This document shows, piece after piece, positions 22,364 to 36,661 of a stretch of DNA of 64,000 nt. The stretch is from Paramoeba atlantica. Lineage: Eukaryota > Discosea. Numbering within the stretch: position 1 is the stretch's first letter; every line of letters starts with the position of its first letter. The notes beneath the pieces were generated by a model. It was not told where the DNA came from. It made no database searches and saw nothing but the letters and a program-made list of their open reading frames with translations. Position numbers and translations under genes: made by a program. Location: positions 186,001 to 250,000 of the forward strand of contig CDRNVI010000148.1 in NCBI GenBank assembly GCA_977017575.1. Direction: 5' to 3'.

Positions 22364-24883
22364 ATGGATCGCAATTCCTCTGAAGAAGAGGATTCACCTG
22401 TTGGTCGAAGATTACTCTTGTTACTTTTCTTTTTGGTTCTGTTACTTGTTTCGTTGATTTCTTTTTCTGTTACGAAGAACCAAGACTTTTCTCCTTCTCC
22501 TCCAGTTTCCACTTTTCTTTTTTCTTTTCCTTTTTTTTCTTTTCTGAAACCATCTCTCTCTTTTTCTTATTTTTATCATGATCAGAGACCATTATTTGAT
22601 GAATTTATCACAACTGAGAAGATGGTTCGCCATCTCAAAAATTTAAACAACATTGCGAATCTTCGAGATGGGAATCGTTCTCTCGGAACACAAGTTCAAT
22701 TTCTATTTCCTCTCTTTCTTTTTTTTGGGGGGGAATTGGATTTTTCTTTCTAACCCCTTTTTCCTCTTTTTTCCACTTCAAAAAAGGGATATGAAGATTC
22801 AATGAAATATGTACTCAGAAACCTTAGAACAACAAATTATACCATCACAACACAACCTTTCAACGTAACAAGAACATTATATCATTCAATTCTCAAACAA
22901 ATTCGGCCAAACAACATCACTTATGGGCTTCTTGATTCTGATTATGGTCTTGTTATTGGTTCTGCGAATGGGAATGTTTCTGGATATTTGAGTGTGCCAG
23001 ACGAATTTGGGTGTTCTCTTGATAATTTTGAGGACTTTGTCTCAGGGAATATTGCTCTTATCAAACGTGGCAGTTGTACTTTTTATGAAAAGGTTGAGTT
23101 TTTCTTTTTCTTTTTTCTGTTCCTGAGAATAAGAAGGATTGAAATTTCTTCATCTTTGAAAATAAAGGCTTATTTGGCATCACTGGCTGGTGCATCTGCT
23201 GTCATAATATATGATACTGGTCCGAGATCTTCTCGTTTTTCTATTCTCTATGGAATTTTGAGTCAACCAATCAACCTCCCAATTATTGGGGTGAATCATC
23301 ATCTTGGTTTCTATTTTCTTTTCATTCTTTTGATTCTCCCCAAAACCAAAAAAGTTTACATTTCAACCAGGTCTTGAGTTCCTTCACACAGAAGGGGTGT
23401 ATCTTAATCTTTTGATGAATGTGAGTCAGTATGATGTTGAAACATGGAACATTCATGCACAATCTCGATATGGTTTGAGTTTTAAAATTCATCAAAAATG
23501 AATTGATTTTGTTTTGATGATTTAATACAGGAAATCCAGAACGAAAGATCATTGTTGGTTCCCATCTCGATTCTGTCAGTGCTGGTCCAGGTAAAATATC
23601 CCTCTCAATATTCAATGCCTGAAGTATTCATTTCCTTTTCACAGGAATTAATGATAATGGATCTGGTTCATCTGCAGTTTTGGAGATGGCAATTCAACTC
23701 TTTGAATCTGGATATGAAGAAGAGTTGAAGAATCAAATTCAGTTTTCTTGGTTCATTTTTTATTCCCAAATTTCTTTGTAATTTTGATGTTTTTATTGAT
23801 CCATTTTCTTCATTGAAAAGGTATGGTGCTGAAGAATTTGGCTTACTTGGAAGTAATTTCTTTGTTTCTGATCTCATTGAAAATGATCCAGGTTTTCATT
23901 TTTTTTCTTGAATTTTTTTGATTCTTTCTTTTATGAATAATTCTTTTTCCCTTTTCTTATTTTTTAATTTCTTTGATTTTACAAAGAGGAGTTTAGTAAG
24001 ATTTGGTTGATGTTAAATTTTGATATGATTGGATCTCCAAATCCAACTCGAGGAATTTATGATGGAGATTCTGGTGATGAAGATGTTCGTTTACTTTCCA
24101 GTTCAATTCAAAGGCTCTTTGGTTTCTCTCTTTTTTTTTCATTTTTTTTGGTTTTGTTTTCATCTTCACTCACTCAAATTTAAATAATTTATTAGAAGAA
24201 TATTTTAATTCACATGGTTTGGAATGGACACCATCACCTTTTACTGGTCGAAGTGATTATGGTTCTTTTTTTTTTTTCTTTTTTCTTTTTTTTCTTTTTT
24301 CCTTTTATCAAAAAGAAATGAAACAAAAGGGACTGGATTTGTTTTTATTGATTGAAATATTTTATTTCTCTTTTTTTATTATTCTTTTTAGGTCCTTTTC
24401 TACAAAATGGGATTCCAGCTGGTGGTTTGTTTACAGGAGCTGAAGTAATCAAAGTTTTTGTTTTTTCTTTTTCTTTTCAAATGATTTTTTTAAAATTTTA
24501 TTTCAAATGATTTTTGAAATTTACTGAATGAATAACTCAAGACAGAAGAAGAAAGAATTCGTTTTGGAGGACTTGTTGCTTCAAAAGATCCATGTTATCA
24601 CAGAGAGTGTAAGTTCTTTTCTTCATTTCAATTTTTTATTCCATAAAAATAAGAAACAAATTCAAGAATCTGTTTTTTACACACAACACAACAAACAGGT
24701 GATACAGTTGAGAATATTAACTTGGAAGTATATCAACAAATGGCTCGAGCAGCTGCAAATGTTTCTCTTACATTTGGACTTCATCAATTCAGTCGAGAAG
24801 AGCAATCTCTGAGACGTGAAGTGATGGCAAAACAAAAGTTAAGGCAATTTGATGGATCAGCAACCAATCTCAATCTTTCTTAA
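22364..24883 (+). CDS. M28-family aminopeptidase, copy C (inverted)
   Basis: Thirteen coding exons (22364-22504, 22586-22693, 22787-23092, 23168-23306, 23371-23472, 23531-23590, 23645-23750, 23821-23891, 23987-24121, 24196-24261, 24392-24453, 24542-24608, 24699-24883) give 515 residues. Metal and catalytic positions are H277, D289, E325 and E326, D357 and H452. Residues 15-38 are a signal anchor. A PA-like insert spans about 85-230 and is the most divergent part (YDTGPRSSRF, GILSQPINLPIIGVNHH). Copy C resembles B in exons 1-2 and 11 but A in exon 5 and introns 6 and 7, suggesting past gene conversion. The reading frame is intact. Upstream it has a GGGGACACC motif that I did not see before copies A and B. 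Confidence 0.94.
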
Positions 24884-25115
24884 ATTCTTCTTTCTTCAAT
24901 TCCCCTCTCTCTTTCTCTTCTTTTTTGACCGAAAAAGAAAGTCTCACTCCCCTTCACATTATTCTCTTTCTTGAAACTTTGACGAAAATAATTCGTTTGC
25001 GAAAGAAGGGAAAACAAATGAAACGAATGCAAAATTTATCCATTAATCAAATTCCTCATTTTTACAAGAAAAAATTAGGAGTGTTTTCGTCTTGAAAAAA
25101 ATAATAACCAAACTC

Positions 25116-28100
25116 TCATTCTTCTTCCTCGTAATACTTGACCCTCTCCCTCACAACCGCAGGATCAGTAAGATTATTTCTCGCCCCTTGAATCACCAAA
25201 GTGGACAACCCCGCCACACCAATTAAAGATCTAACAAAAGCCTCCGGAACAGATTTAATAACTGAAACAGTTGCTCCTCCGGCTCCAGCACTCTGGTAAA
25301 CTTCTGCAGGGTAACTCATCGCAGCATACGATTTCCTTAATTCAGACACCAATTTGATAAATCCAAACCCAACACCCTCTGCGGCATTGACCGGTTCATA
25401 TTTCTCCAAATACGTTTTGACATCAGATGGAGATGGATGGTCAGAAGAAGAAGAAGGAGGAGCGCAAGCAACATAATCATTGAGCGACTCAAGACCAATT
25501 TGGAAACCTTTTGTCACTCTGAGACCAACGTACAAACTCTCATCAAGAACTGTCCTAAAGAGATCAACAGTCGAGTACGCGCCTGCTGTGAGTTTCTCGC
25601 TGTAACTATTCGCCCCAAGAAGAAGAATTTCAATCAAAAAAGCAGAAAAAAAAGAAATCGTATGATTAAAATCAAACCTATTCTCTCCAACAAAACAGCA
25701 CCCCAGAACAAACAATTTTTGGCCAACATTCGTAAAAGCCTTTAAATTAGAGACAGCACCAAAATAACTCGCAATAAATTGATTCTAATCGTATTTTTGT
25801 CTTGTGAGCCAGACTTTTCGAAGAGAAAGAGAAGAGAAAAGGAGAAACAAACCAAGTTCTGATCTTTCATTAAACGAGATTGCAAGTCATTGAAGCCAGA
25901 AACAGCTGTTATCAAAAATGAGATTTAAACCCAACAAAGAGGATGTGAAATTCACAAAGAGGAAAAACAAACCAGTCTCATCGACAATAGGAATTTTTAA
26001 GAGGAAATCAGATAAAGAAGACCAATTAATTAACTCCAAGAAGGGAGAATATTCACTCGAAATCATTCGCCCCACACTAAATGAAAAGGGAATAGAGAAT
26101 GAGACTCTTGAAAAATCCAAACAGTAAAAAAAAAATAAAGAGAAATCGAAAAGATACCTTACGCCATGAGACAAGTAGTCCACTCGAACATGAGTCCCCG
26201 AAATTGTCAACCTCCGAATATAGAATGATGACTCTTCTCCCTTTCCTCTCCTCACTTCCGCTCCAGGACCCCCCAGCTCCTTCCTTTGTTGCTCTCCTAT
26301 CTTTACCTTCTCTTGATTTCCCTCTTTCTCTTTTGCCTTCAAAAAAAAGGTAAAAAGAAAATCGAGGGTTGTTTGATCCAACCAGAGACGCAATGGGATC
26401 ACCCCAATATCGACGACATAATCTTTCAATTTATCTTTGTGGCCAACAGAGAAAGCTTGTACACTGCTCTCCTGTGTGGGAAAGAAACAAAGAGTGTGAG
26501 AAAAGAAAAAAAAAAAAGAGAGAGAAAAAGAAAATGAAAAGAATAAAGAAAAGGAAACCTTTCCAGGAACATATCCTTGATTCACATTCACCATTACCGC
26601 ACTTTGACCTGGACGAGAAGAGGCAGAATCTCTTTGCAACAAATCCTTGCGATATCTCTTTGAAGTCGTCACACTATCGATCACCATGATATCTTTTATG
26701 ACCAATCGAAATTTGAAAATCGGGTTGAATTTGGGAACCTCTTCAACCCTTTGAAGTGCAGAAATGTGTTCAGGTGAAAAAATGATTGAGGAATCAGTAG
26801 AAAAGGTCAGTTCTTCTTTTGGAGGAGATTTTTTATCATCTGACTCAGGATCTAATTCTGGGAATTGTTCATACATACACCGAATATCCTCCACAGAAAG
26901 TTCAACATAATTCTTCAAATCTCTCCCACCGTCTTTTCCTCTATCAAAATCTTTTCCACCATACAGACGAGCAGACAATTTCACACCCTTCATTTTCAAT
27001 CTCAAAAGGGGCTTTTCGAGGGATTTTTTCGAGGGGACATAATCTTCAAAAATCTTGAGTTGTGAAGGGTGTACAACCCAGTGATGCAAGGGGAGAGGAG
27101 CTGGTGAACCAGGCCTTCTTCTTGATGGGGGAGGCGGTTTTTCTTCGACAACCCCTGGAGTTGACTCAACGTTGTGGAGTTGTTCTACAAGGGGTTCCCC
27201 AAATTCTCGTTGTGGTTGTTCAAACCCTCCTTGTGGTTGCCCAAATCCTTCTTGTGGTTGCCCAAACCCTCCTTGTGGTTGTCCAAACCCTCCATGTGGT
27301 TGTCCAAACCCTCCATGTGGTTGTTCAAACCCTCCTTGCGGTTGCCCAAATCCTCCTTGTGGTTGTCCAAATCCTTCTTGTGGTTGCCCGAAGCCCCCTT
27401 GCGGTTGCCCAAATCCTCCTTGCGGTTGCCCAAACCCTCCTTGTGGTTGCCCAAAGCCCCCTTGAGGTTGCCCAAATCCTTCTTGTGGTTGCCCGAATCC
27501 CCCTTGAGGTTGCCCGAATCCTCCTCGTGGTTGTCCAAATCCTGGTTGCTGTTGAAGAACTTGTTGTGGCTGGTATTGTGGTTGTGGCTGGTGTTGTGGT
27601 TGTGGCTGGTGTTGTGGTTGTAAATTTGGGACAAACGCACCCATCATCCCTCCAGCTCCGAGTTCATCATCCAAATCCGGCCCTCTTCGTGGCCCAAATT
27701 GATCCACCTGTTTTTCCTGCTGAGGAGGATTTCGGGTGGTTCCAGAAAAATCATAGACCCCATGACCTAACTCATCCATCTCTTCTTCGACTCTTCTGTT
27801 CTGGGTATCTTGAACTTGATGATCTTGATGCCCAAATGGAAAATTACCCTGTGCCAATTCACCCATCTCACTATCTTCTTCTTCTTTCTCACCAAGCTTT
27901 CCTCCTTCTCGCCAAGCTTCTCTCATTTGAGCGAAACCATGGGTATCCACACCAAAAGGATTTGCTCCTCGATTGGAGAACTGAGACTCATCAGAAATCA
28001 ACTCCAACATGTTGACACCCTCAGCAAGGATGGGGATTTCATTTTCCTTCTCTTTTTCGAGATCCCAAATTTCAACAAGTTGAGAATTCTCTTGTTGCGT

Positions 28101-31100
28101 TCCAGCCTCAGCCCATTCCGAAGCGATCTGTAATCCGATTTCAGAAGAATCTTTGCACACACCTCCTTCAAAGGTAAGATCTTGAATTTCAATTTCATCT
28201 GATGTCGACACGTTTTCAAAATTCTTTTCAAGTCTTTTCTGAAGTTCAAGAGAGTGCCACCTCATACGATATCGAATGTGAATATGCTTGCAAGAGATAA
28301 TATTTACAAACCCAATGCTCTTCCAAAAGTCCAAGAATTGCATAGCTGAATGTTCACCAAGTTCTAGTGGCACGTCAAGCAATCGCTCGTTCTCTAAAAC
28401 CAGCAAATGGATATCTTGTCCAATGAAATGAACATCACACCACGACCCCAAAGGCCTTGAAAATTTTCTCCAAATATAACCCAAGGGGTCCATATTTTTG
28501 TCTTGCGGATTGGTCAATGGAGAAACCGAAAAAACAATGTGGAAATTATCAAGCAAACATAAAGAAGTTGCGGGGAGATCTTTTGGGCCATACTGGGCAG
28601 AAGTATTCATAAACGTGACGAATATCTTCTTGTCAAGCCCCTCGGGTTGCTGACCTGCCCGAAGACGCTGCCGAAGGGTTTTTTCTTCCACTGCGAGTGC
28701 CGCGTCAAGTCCAAGCTCGTGCGTTTTCAGGCAGGGTTGACATCGGAGCGGTTCGAGTGGATTTGAAAGCCAATTGGGGATTCCACTGAGCCAATTCGAC
28801 CCCTTTTGATGTTGGATACCCAAACCATTCAACAAAATTGATAACAAGAGGTCATTTCCAGTAAAGTGGCACGCAACGTAGCACATACTTGTTCGTAGAG
28901 TTCGAAGTGTTTCATTCGAAACAAGCGACTTTGATTTGAGAGCAAGTTGAAAGAACTCAGACTTCTCAATGCGACGATATTTGGTAATCTGGTCAGCCGC
29001 CAATGGACGTGAAATTTTCTTGTGGGGATCCCCATCACTCTCTTCTTCTCCGTCTGAGAGTGGAGGATTTTCATCTTCACTTTCAAGATCATCAACAGGA
29101 TCGTTTGACTGTCGCGGAGAAACATCTGCATCAACTAACAGAGGGTGCTCCATCGGAGCGATCAATGGCGCGGATTTGGTGGGGTGGTAAGAAACGTTCG
29201 TCACACTATCTTTCTCTCGTTCGTCCAGGTGAGAAGAATCGCGATGATGATCTTGTTGTTCCGTCTCCTGCTGTTCAGTCTTTGTTGACTTAGTCGTCTT
29301 GTGTCCCTCATAAAACACAAAATCATCGATTGAAAAGAGAGAATACGTCTTCCCCAACCCCAGATAATCAGAACTCAAGATCAAATTGACATTTTCTGTT
29401 GAAAATTGATATGCTTTGGTAACACTAGGCTCTGGAACATCGTCGACCACCTCCCAATCCTCTCCTCCCCCTTCCAAACGGACTTTCTTTCGAAAATGTC
29501 CACACGTATTTGCTTTGTGGGGACAAGAAAAGAGACACTCTTCCAGAGTCACGTCGCCTAAAACACTCCTAACTTGAACTGCAAGAGCAGATGGTTGAAG
29601 TTGCGCTAAAGGCTGAGTTGTATTCCGCCAATTTTCATTTGGGTTATTGGTTGAATTTGTTTGTGAAGGAGAGGTAGACGATGAGCTTGGAGGAGGAGCT
29701 CCTTCTGTGGTTGGAGAAAAATGACCAAGTAACTCCATCAATCGATGAAAATTTGTTCGACAGGCCCTGAACGAGAAAAGGGGAAGGATTGCATCAACCG
29801 TCACAAAAGAGGAGGTAACAGCTGTTGTCGTAAAACGAAGAATCTCCTCATCGTTTGCAACCAGAGGTTTCGGAGTTCCTTGTTCGGAAGAAAAGGTGCT
29901 ACAGAAACGAGAAAAGGGGGTTGGTGCATTGAATCCAGTTTCGTCACTACTTGGAGATTGACCAAAGGTGGATGATGAAAGGGGATCTTCTTCAATGTGC
30001 GAGGGACAATCGAGAGTCCCAAGAGCGGTCAGAACTGCCTTTAAGGACTTCGCATTGATGTCTATCTTCGGAGAAACCTAAAAGAATCAAAAAAAAAGCA
30101 TGTCAAAAAAAAAAAAACTTTACACGTATTGTGAGAAACAACAACACATACCCCAAGTTGTTTCCAAGTAGACAAAACTTCTTTTTTCAGAAGACCCAAT
30201 TCGTAAAACCAAAGGCTCAACTTCCCAAACTCCAAAGAAAAGTCTCCCCCTTGGGAAATTAAATGACCTTGTCCACAAATTTTTCCTTTGAGATCCAAAG
30301 AAATCAATGGAGGGACAGCAGCAACACAATGTTTCTCTTCCAAGAAACCCTCCTCCTCTTTTTCCTCTTCTTTTCCTTTTTTTTCCTTTTGCTGGAGAGG
30401 ATGTGCGTCATTGCTGCTGAGAGCTGATTGGAAGAGCAAAACAGTCACTTTGGGGGCCTCTAGTTTCACTTGTTGTTCAATTTCATCTTCCTCAACAGTT
30501 TCTTCTTTTTTGCATTCCGTTTCTGGGTCTTCTTCCTCGTTCGTTTCCTCCTTCTTTTCTTCCTCTTTTTCCATCTCTTTCATCATCACTTCTTCTTGGT
30601 TTTCTTCTCTTTTGGGAGGATCTTTTCTCCATCGAATTTCACCAAACTTCTTTTTCAAAAGAAGAGCTCTTTTCAAGGACTGAGGATCTATTGAGAGAAT
30701 CAACTGTTCCAAGGTAAGCTCTAAACTTTGGGTTCCTTCTTCGAAATTAATTTTTACTTTCAGGTCAGGCTTCAAAGGATCAACAAACATCGAGGGTTCG
30801 ACTTTCTGACAATTTCTATTAACGGTTAAATTCTCTCCGTTTGTTGGCAAATCAGAGATCGAGAGACCAGCAATTTGGGTTGCCAAGGAGTCATAAAGTA
30901 GTGAAACAGTTTTTCGAAATTGGACAAGAGGTTTCAAGACCATCCTCGTTTTTCTCGCGTCTTCTTCTCTCTGGTGTTGTGATTCAACCGTCAGGTATTC
31001 AAAAATTCCGATCTGAGCCAATTGAACGATCATTCCTCTTTGCTTTAAATCTGGGATAGTTACAACAAAATTTCCAAGCTCAAAAATGGTAGTCTCTCCA

Positions 31101-33383
31101 CGTCCTTTCTCTAACCAATCTGCGTGTCGATTCGACATTTTCTCTGGCACCTCCCCCCTCTCTTCTTGCTCTTCGTCACAAGGAACATTTAATAATACCC
31201 TTCGAACTTGAACTCGGAGACGTTTCGCAAGTGAGTCAGGGAGTAATTTTCTTTTGCCTGGGGTCGTTCGATCTTCAGAAAATGGGTTCGATTTCCCCTC
31301 ACTCCCATCACCCATTTCTACAAATTGGTCCTCTTGAACTTTTTCAGCAGAACCTGCCTTATCCATGACAGCTGAACCTGCCTGTCGCATCATTTCGATC
31401 TCCTCCGGAAGAAGTGACATGACATTTGGATTTTGATCAGACTCCATCATTGGCGAGGGCTCACCACAAAACTGGAAATTTAAGTATTAAGTTTAATTTA
31501 ATTAAAACCAACCAACAGCTTGCTTTTTTGAAATAAAAAATTGTACAATTTTGACCTGAAAAGTAGAACCCTCGTTAAAAGATTGAAACATATCCCCTCC
31601 TGCATTCCCAACAGGTTGAAGCAATTCAGCATCTTCAGCGGAAAAAGATTCGATTAGTGGCTCTGAAGGAGAAGGAGAAGGAGCAGGAGCAGGAGCAGGA
31701 GCAGAGGGAAGAGGGGGTGCATTTGTTTCGGAGGCACCTCCAATTACTTGAGAAATTAAGTCACTTAAATAATGAAGATGATCCGGACTTATTAGGAGTT
31801 CGAAATCATTCAAATCAGCTTCTATTTCAGCAATTTCTTTTTTACGGCGAGGGGCATGTGCAAACGTAACAATCACAGAAGATGGGGAATTGGTTAGCTC
31901 TTCTTTTTGACTTTCTCCTGTAAAGAGACCTAATCTCTCAAAAGACTCCTTTCGATTTTTCGGTAAAGTAGAGATATTCGACGACAGAGATGGAGAGGGA
32001 GCAGAAGAAACAAAAGTACTGAGTGATTTGAATTCAGGAAGTAAGAGTTTTCTTTGCGGAACAGTGGAGGAGGAGGAAAGAGGTTGTTGTTGTTGTTGTG
32101 GTGCTGGTGCTTGCGGGTGCTCGTGCGAAGAAGGAGGAGATTCTCCAATATATTTCAAGGCGGTTAGAGTACAAAGATAGTCAACGATATCAGAGCGAAG
32201 CCAGTGGTTAAAACGGATGGAACAAAGCCCAAACCTTTCACAGAACTCATCTGTTGTTGTCTGGGTTTGTGTCATTGTCCGACGAAGATTTTCTTTGAGT
32301 GATGAAGGAGTTACGAATTGGTTTTCTTTGGCTTCAGAGAAAGAAGAAGAAGAGACACGACCAAGAATAATTCTCCCAGTAATCAAGAAATCAGAATCAC
32401 TGAGGTTGGGAGTTTCTCGGAAAGAAAGAAGAGAAACTTGAATTGAGTTGAAATCGATTTTTTTTTTCTTCAGGGAGAAGGAAGGAGAGTTAGAAGAAGC
32501 CTCTTCTTCAGAATTTTCACCATCGGAAATATCAGAATCATCATGGGCGGGGTCACCCTCCTCCTCCTCTTCAGAGACATCAGAGACATCAGAAACACAG
32601 AGAGTTGGAACGTAAAGTTCGATTGCCATTATTTCTCCTGTCATCTCTGAGCGAAAATAAACTCTCACAGTGACATCTTTCACTTCAACAAAGACAGTAG
32701 AAATAAGACTTTGAACCCATTCACCAACAGATTTTGTTCCTTTGTATCTGTCTGTATCTTCTTCGACTGGAAGTTCTTGTTCGAGGTCGAGGTTGATGTG
32801 TTCTGATGTAGCAGGGGTAGGTTTTGAGAAAGTACTGAGAAGAGAATCAGGAGAAGCAGAATCAGGATCAAGGAGAACAGAGATTGTAATTTTTGAGAGA
32901 GAGATTTTTAGCCCACTTTGCCACTCAAAACGACAGGAAAGATGCCCAACAACACCACCAAGAACCTTTGAGACAAAAAAAAAATAAATGAGTTTTTTTT
33001 TAAGTGATGAAAAAATCTAAGATTCTAAAATTGAAAGATCAATAAAACAAGAAAGATCAAACCTCGACATGGTAAAGGCCGAACTGGTGAATAATTTCGT
33101 TGATTTTGGAATCATGAATGGAAACATTACTCGCGCTCGCTTCAAAGGATTGAAATGCTTCTAATCTCTGGAATGGCAACATCCACCACGATTGAAAAGA
33201 TGGAAGGTTCAAGCTTACATCTTCAATCGAAAAGAAACCTCCCAAAGCTCTTTGGAGAGCCAATCTGAGGATGAAAAGAAAGTTTTTAATTTCTTTCGTC
33301 CAAAATTCTCCTGAAAAGACACCGAAAAGAAGGAAAAAAAAAATAAAAAAGGACCTTGTGATATCTTTAAAAAACTGTGTCAT
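25116..33383 (-). CDS. atg2: autophagy lipid-transfer protein ATG2
   Basis: Ten coding exons (33383-33355, 33264-33063, 32965-31556, 31471-30152, 30077-26559, 26471-26158, 26076-25973, 25905-25853, 25784-25678, 25605-25116) give 2,515 residues, with every phase consistent. The N-terminus ([20 protein letters not shown], later [17 protein letters not shown]) is the chorein segment. [13 protein letters not shown] and [11 protein letters not shown] match conserved ATG2 positions. [32 protein letters not shown] and [17 protein letters not shown] match the C-terminal repeating-beta-groove part. The C-terminus has small amphipathic helices ([15 protein letters not shown]). ATG2 bridges ER and phagophore and moves lipid with ATG9 and ATG18/WIPI. 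Long acidic and Gln-rich inserts, including a heptad repeat, enlarge it. One exon is 3,519 nt, unusual here. It is divergent from the MST kinase. Confidence 0.9.
27190..27552 (-). repeat. 21-bp tandem repeat in ATG2 (GGFGQPQ heptads)
   Basis: About 17 in-frame units of 21 bp encode GGFGQPQ with variants [14 protein letters not shown] and GGFGQPH. They are preceded by QPQHQP-type repeats. The unit keeps frame. The composition (Gly, Phe, Gln, Pro) is prion-like and disordered. Confidence 0.92.
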
Positions 33384-33688
33384 CTCAAAATAGCATTAAA
33401 TAAGATAGTCAAACAAGTCGAAAGTTCAAAAAAGAAAAGAAAAAGGAAAAGTGCAGAAGAACTGGAAAGAAAAGGAACTTCACAACGACAGAAGAAAACA
33501 AAAAAAGGAAAAAAAGGATTTTCAGCGATAGACTACCTAATACTTCTACCAGACTTTTTATTTTTTTTAAAGTGCCTAAAACACAGTATTTATTTTTCCA
33601 AAAGAAACATCTCATAATTTTCTTTTTTCCGTTTCTTCTTCCAGCTGTTGTTTTGGGTTGTGGCAACCGACAAAAAAATAAGTCGAGA

Positions 33689-35248
<1,560 letters not shown>

Positions 35249-35455
35249 CAACGTCAGATTGATATAATCTTGTAGTGGCATCATATCTTCTTTCCTTGTA
35301 TAGACACGCAATCACCATCATTCACATTCACATTATCTATTGGACGAAAGGGTATTTCTTTTTTCCTCGTGAAGAATGCTTTGGGTTCCAATCAAAAAAA
35401 ACAAGATCAAAGAAAAAGTTTAGTTGTAATAATAAGTCTATTTTCCTCTCCGTTT

Positions 35456-36424
35456 TTAAGAGTATTGTTGTTGGACGTTCTGTTTTCGATTCACGTTGTA
35501 AGACAAAAAGGCTGACCAAAAGATAACACCAAAGTTCACGTACAGCACCTGATATTGAACTGGAACAAATTTGAAATTGATTGCCATCGCAGGAGGCCAA
35601 GCCTAAAAAAAAAAGAGGTGGGTGATTGTTGAGATGAGTCATGAGTCTGGTGTGAAAGATGAGAAAAGAAAAGAGAAAATTCAAAACTGCACAATTCACT
35701 GCCATGATTCGAAGATAGTCATCCCGGAATTTTCTGGTCACTTCCCGCGGTCCTCCTCCGTTCGTTACAACAGAATAAGCCAAGAAAATCGCATTGACAA
35801 TTGGGGCAAAAATAAACTGTTGAGTTATTTTGTTGTTCAGATCTGAATGTGAGAGAGAAAAAAAAATTTAAAAAAGAACTTGATCCCACAATAACTTTTT
35901 TATAACAGCAGGTCGACTTGTTCCTGGAATTCTTTGTGGTAATATCTTTGAATACCTGCCGCCAAGAAACCATCAACTTTTGGTGAATAAAAGAATTGTT
36001 TTTTGACTTGAACACAAACCAAAAATGAGATGCAGGAGCAAAAAGAAAAGCTCCATAAAATGTCATCTTCAACGTACGTTTGGTCTGCCACCCTTCTCTG
36101 CAATAACTTTATCAGCCAAACCAAACCAAATCACAGTCCTTTCTCTCTCTCTCTCTCCCAACAGAACCTTTCGAGGGTGCCATCGATCTTTTGACAAAGA
36201 AGATCACCAGCTGTATATCTAACTCACAGAGAAGAAAAAGAAAATCAGGTTTTTTGAGGTTTTGAGGGAAAAAATGAAAGGACAGACTTACAAGAAAGAG
36301 CCTGTCAATGATTTTGTCAAAAGGGGTCTTCCCAAAAGCTGTCTAGAAAGGAAAACGTCATTTTCTTGAAGAAAAACAAAAGAGAAAAAGAGAACAAGAA
36401 CCTCGAATACCAAGCAATCGGCAT
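35456..36424 (-). CDS. Mpv17/PMP22-family membrane protein, copy 1
   Basis: Seven coding exons (36424-36402, 36342-36292, 36218-36168, 36097-36020, 35955-35880, 35816-35688, 35602-35456) give 184 residues. It begins MPIAWYSRQLLGRPLLTKSL and contains the family motifs GDLLCQKIDG, YGAFLFAPASHFWY and AINFKFVPVQYQVLYVN, ending with a short polar tail (NRKQNVQQQYS). Four hydrophobic segments are expected in the inner mitochondrial or peroxisomal membrane, where the family forms small channels or supports nucleotide supply. Exon lengths (23, 51, 51, 78, 76, 129) are identical to those of the neighbour at 36662-37674, so the two arose by tandem duplication. Their sequences have diverged well beyond the M28 copies. 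Confidence 0.88.
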
Positions 36425-36661
36425 CACACACCAACTCCCGCTCGCTCTGAAGAACGGCGAGAACAAACCAAAAAAGGGATTCGGATAAAAAACGTTCTTT
36501 TTTGAGGGTAAACACTGTCTGTTTCTCTTCTGGAATTTTTCAAATTGTTTTATTGGTTTTTTTCCTGGCTCTCCACTTGTCGAAGAATTGACACTGAACA
36601 TCATTTCTTCACAAAGCAAAGTTTATTCTCTCTAAAAAATCCACTTTTTTTGAGACAAATC

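Noticed and set aside
27062-28015. Long plus-strand ORFs of Val/Leu or Cys/Pro repeats
   Set aside because: They are antisense to the ATG2 heptad repeats; the open frame comes from the 21-bp periodicity.
33572-33688. N-terminal hydrophobic extension of the MST-type kinase
   Set aside because: The frame is open but the region is T-rich leader sequence, and the ATG at 33689 begins a normal STE20 N-terminus.
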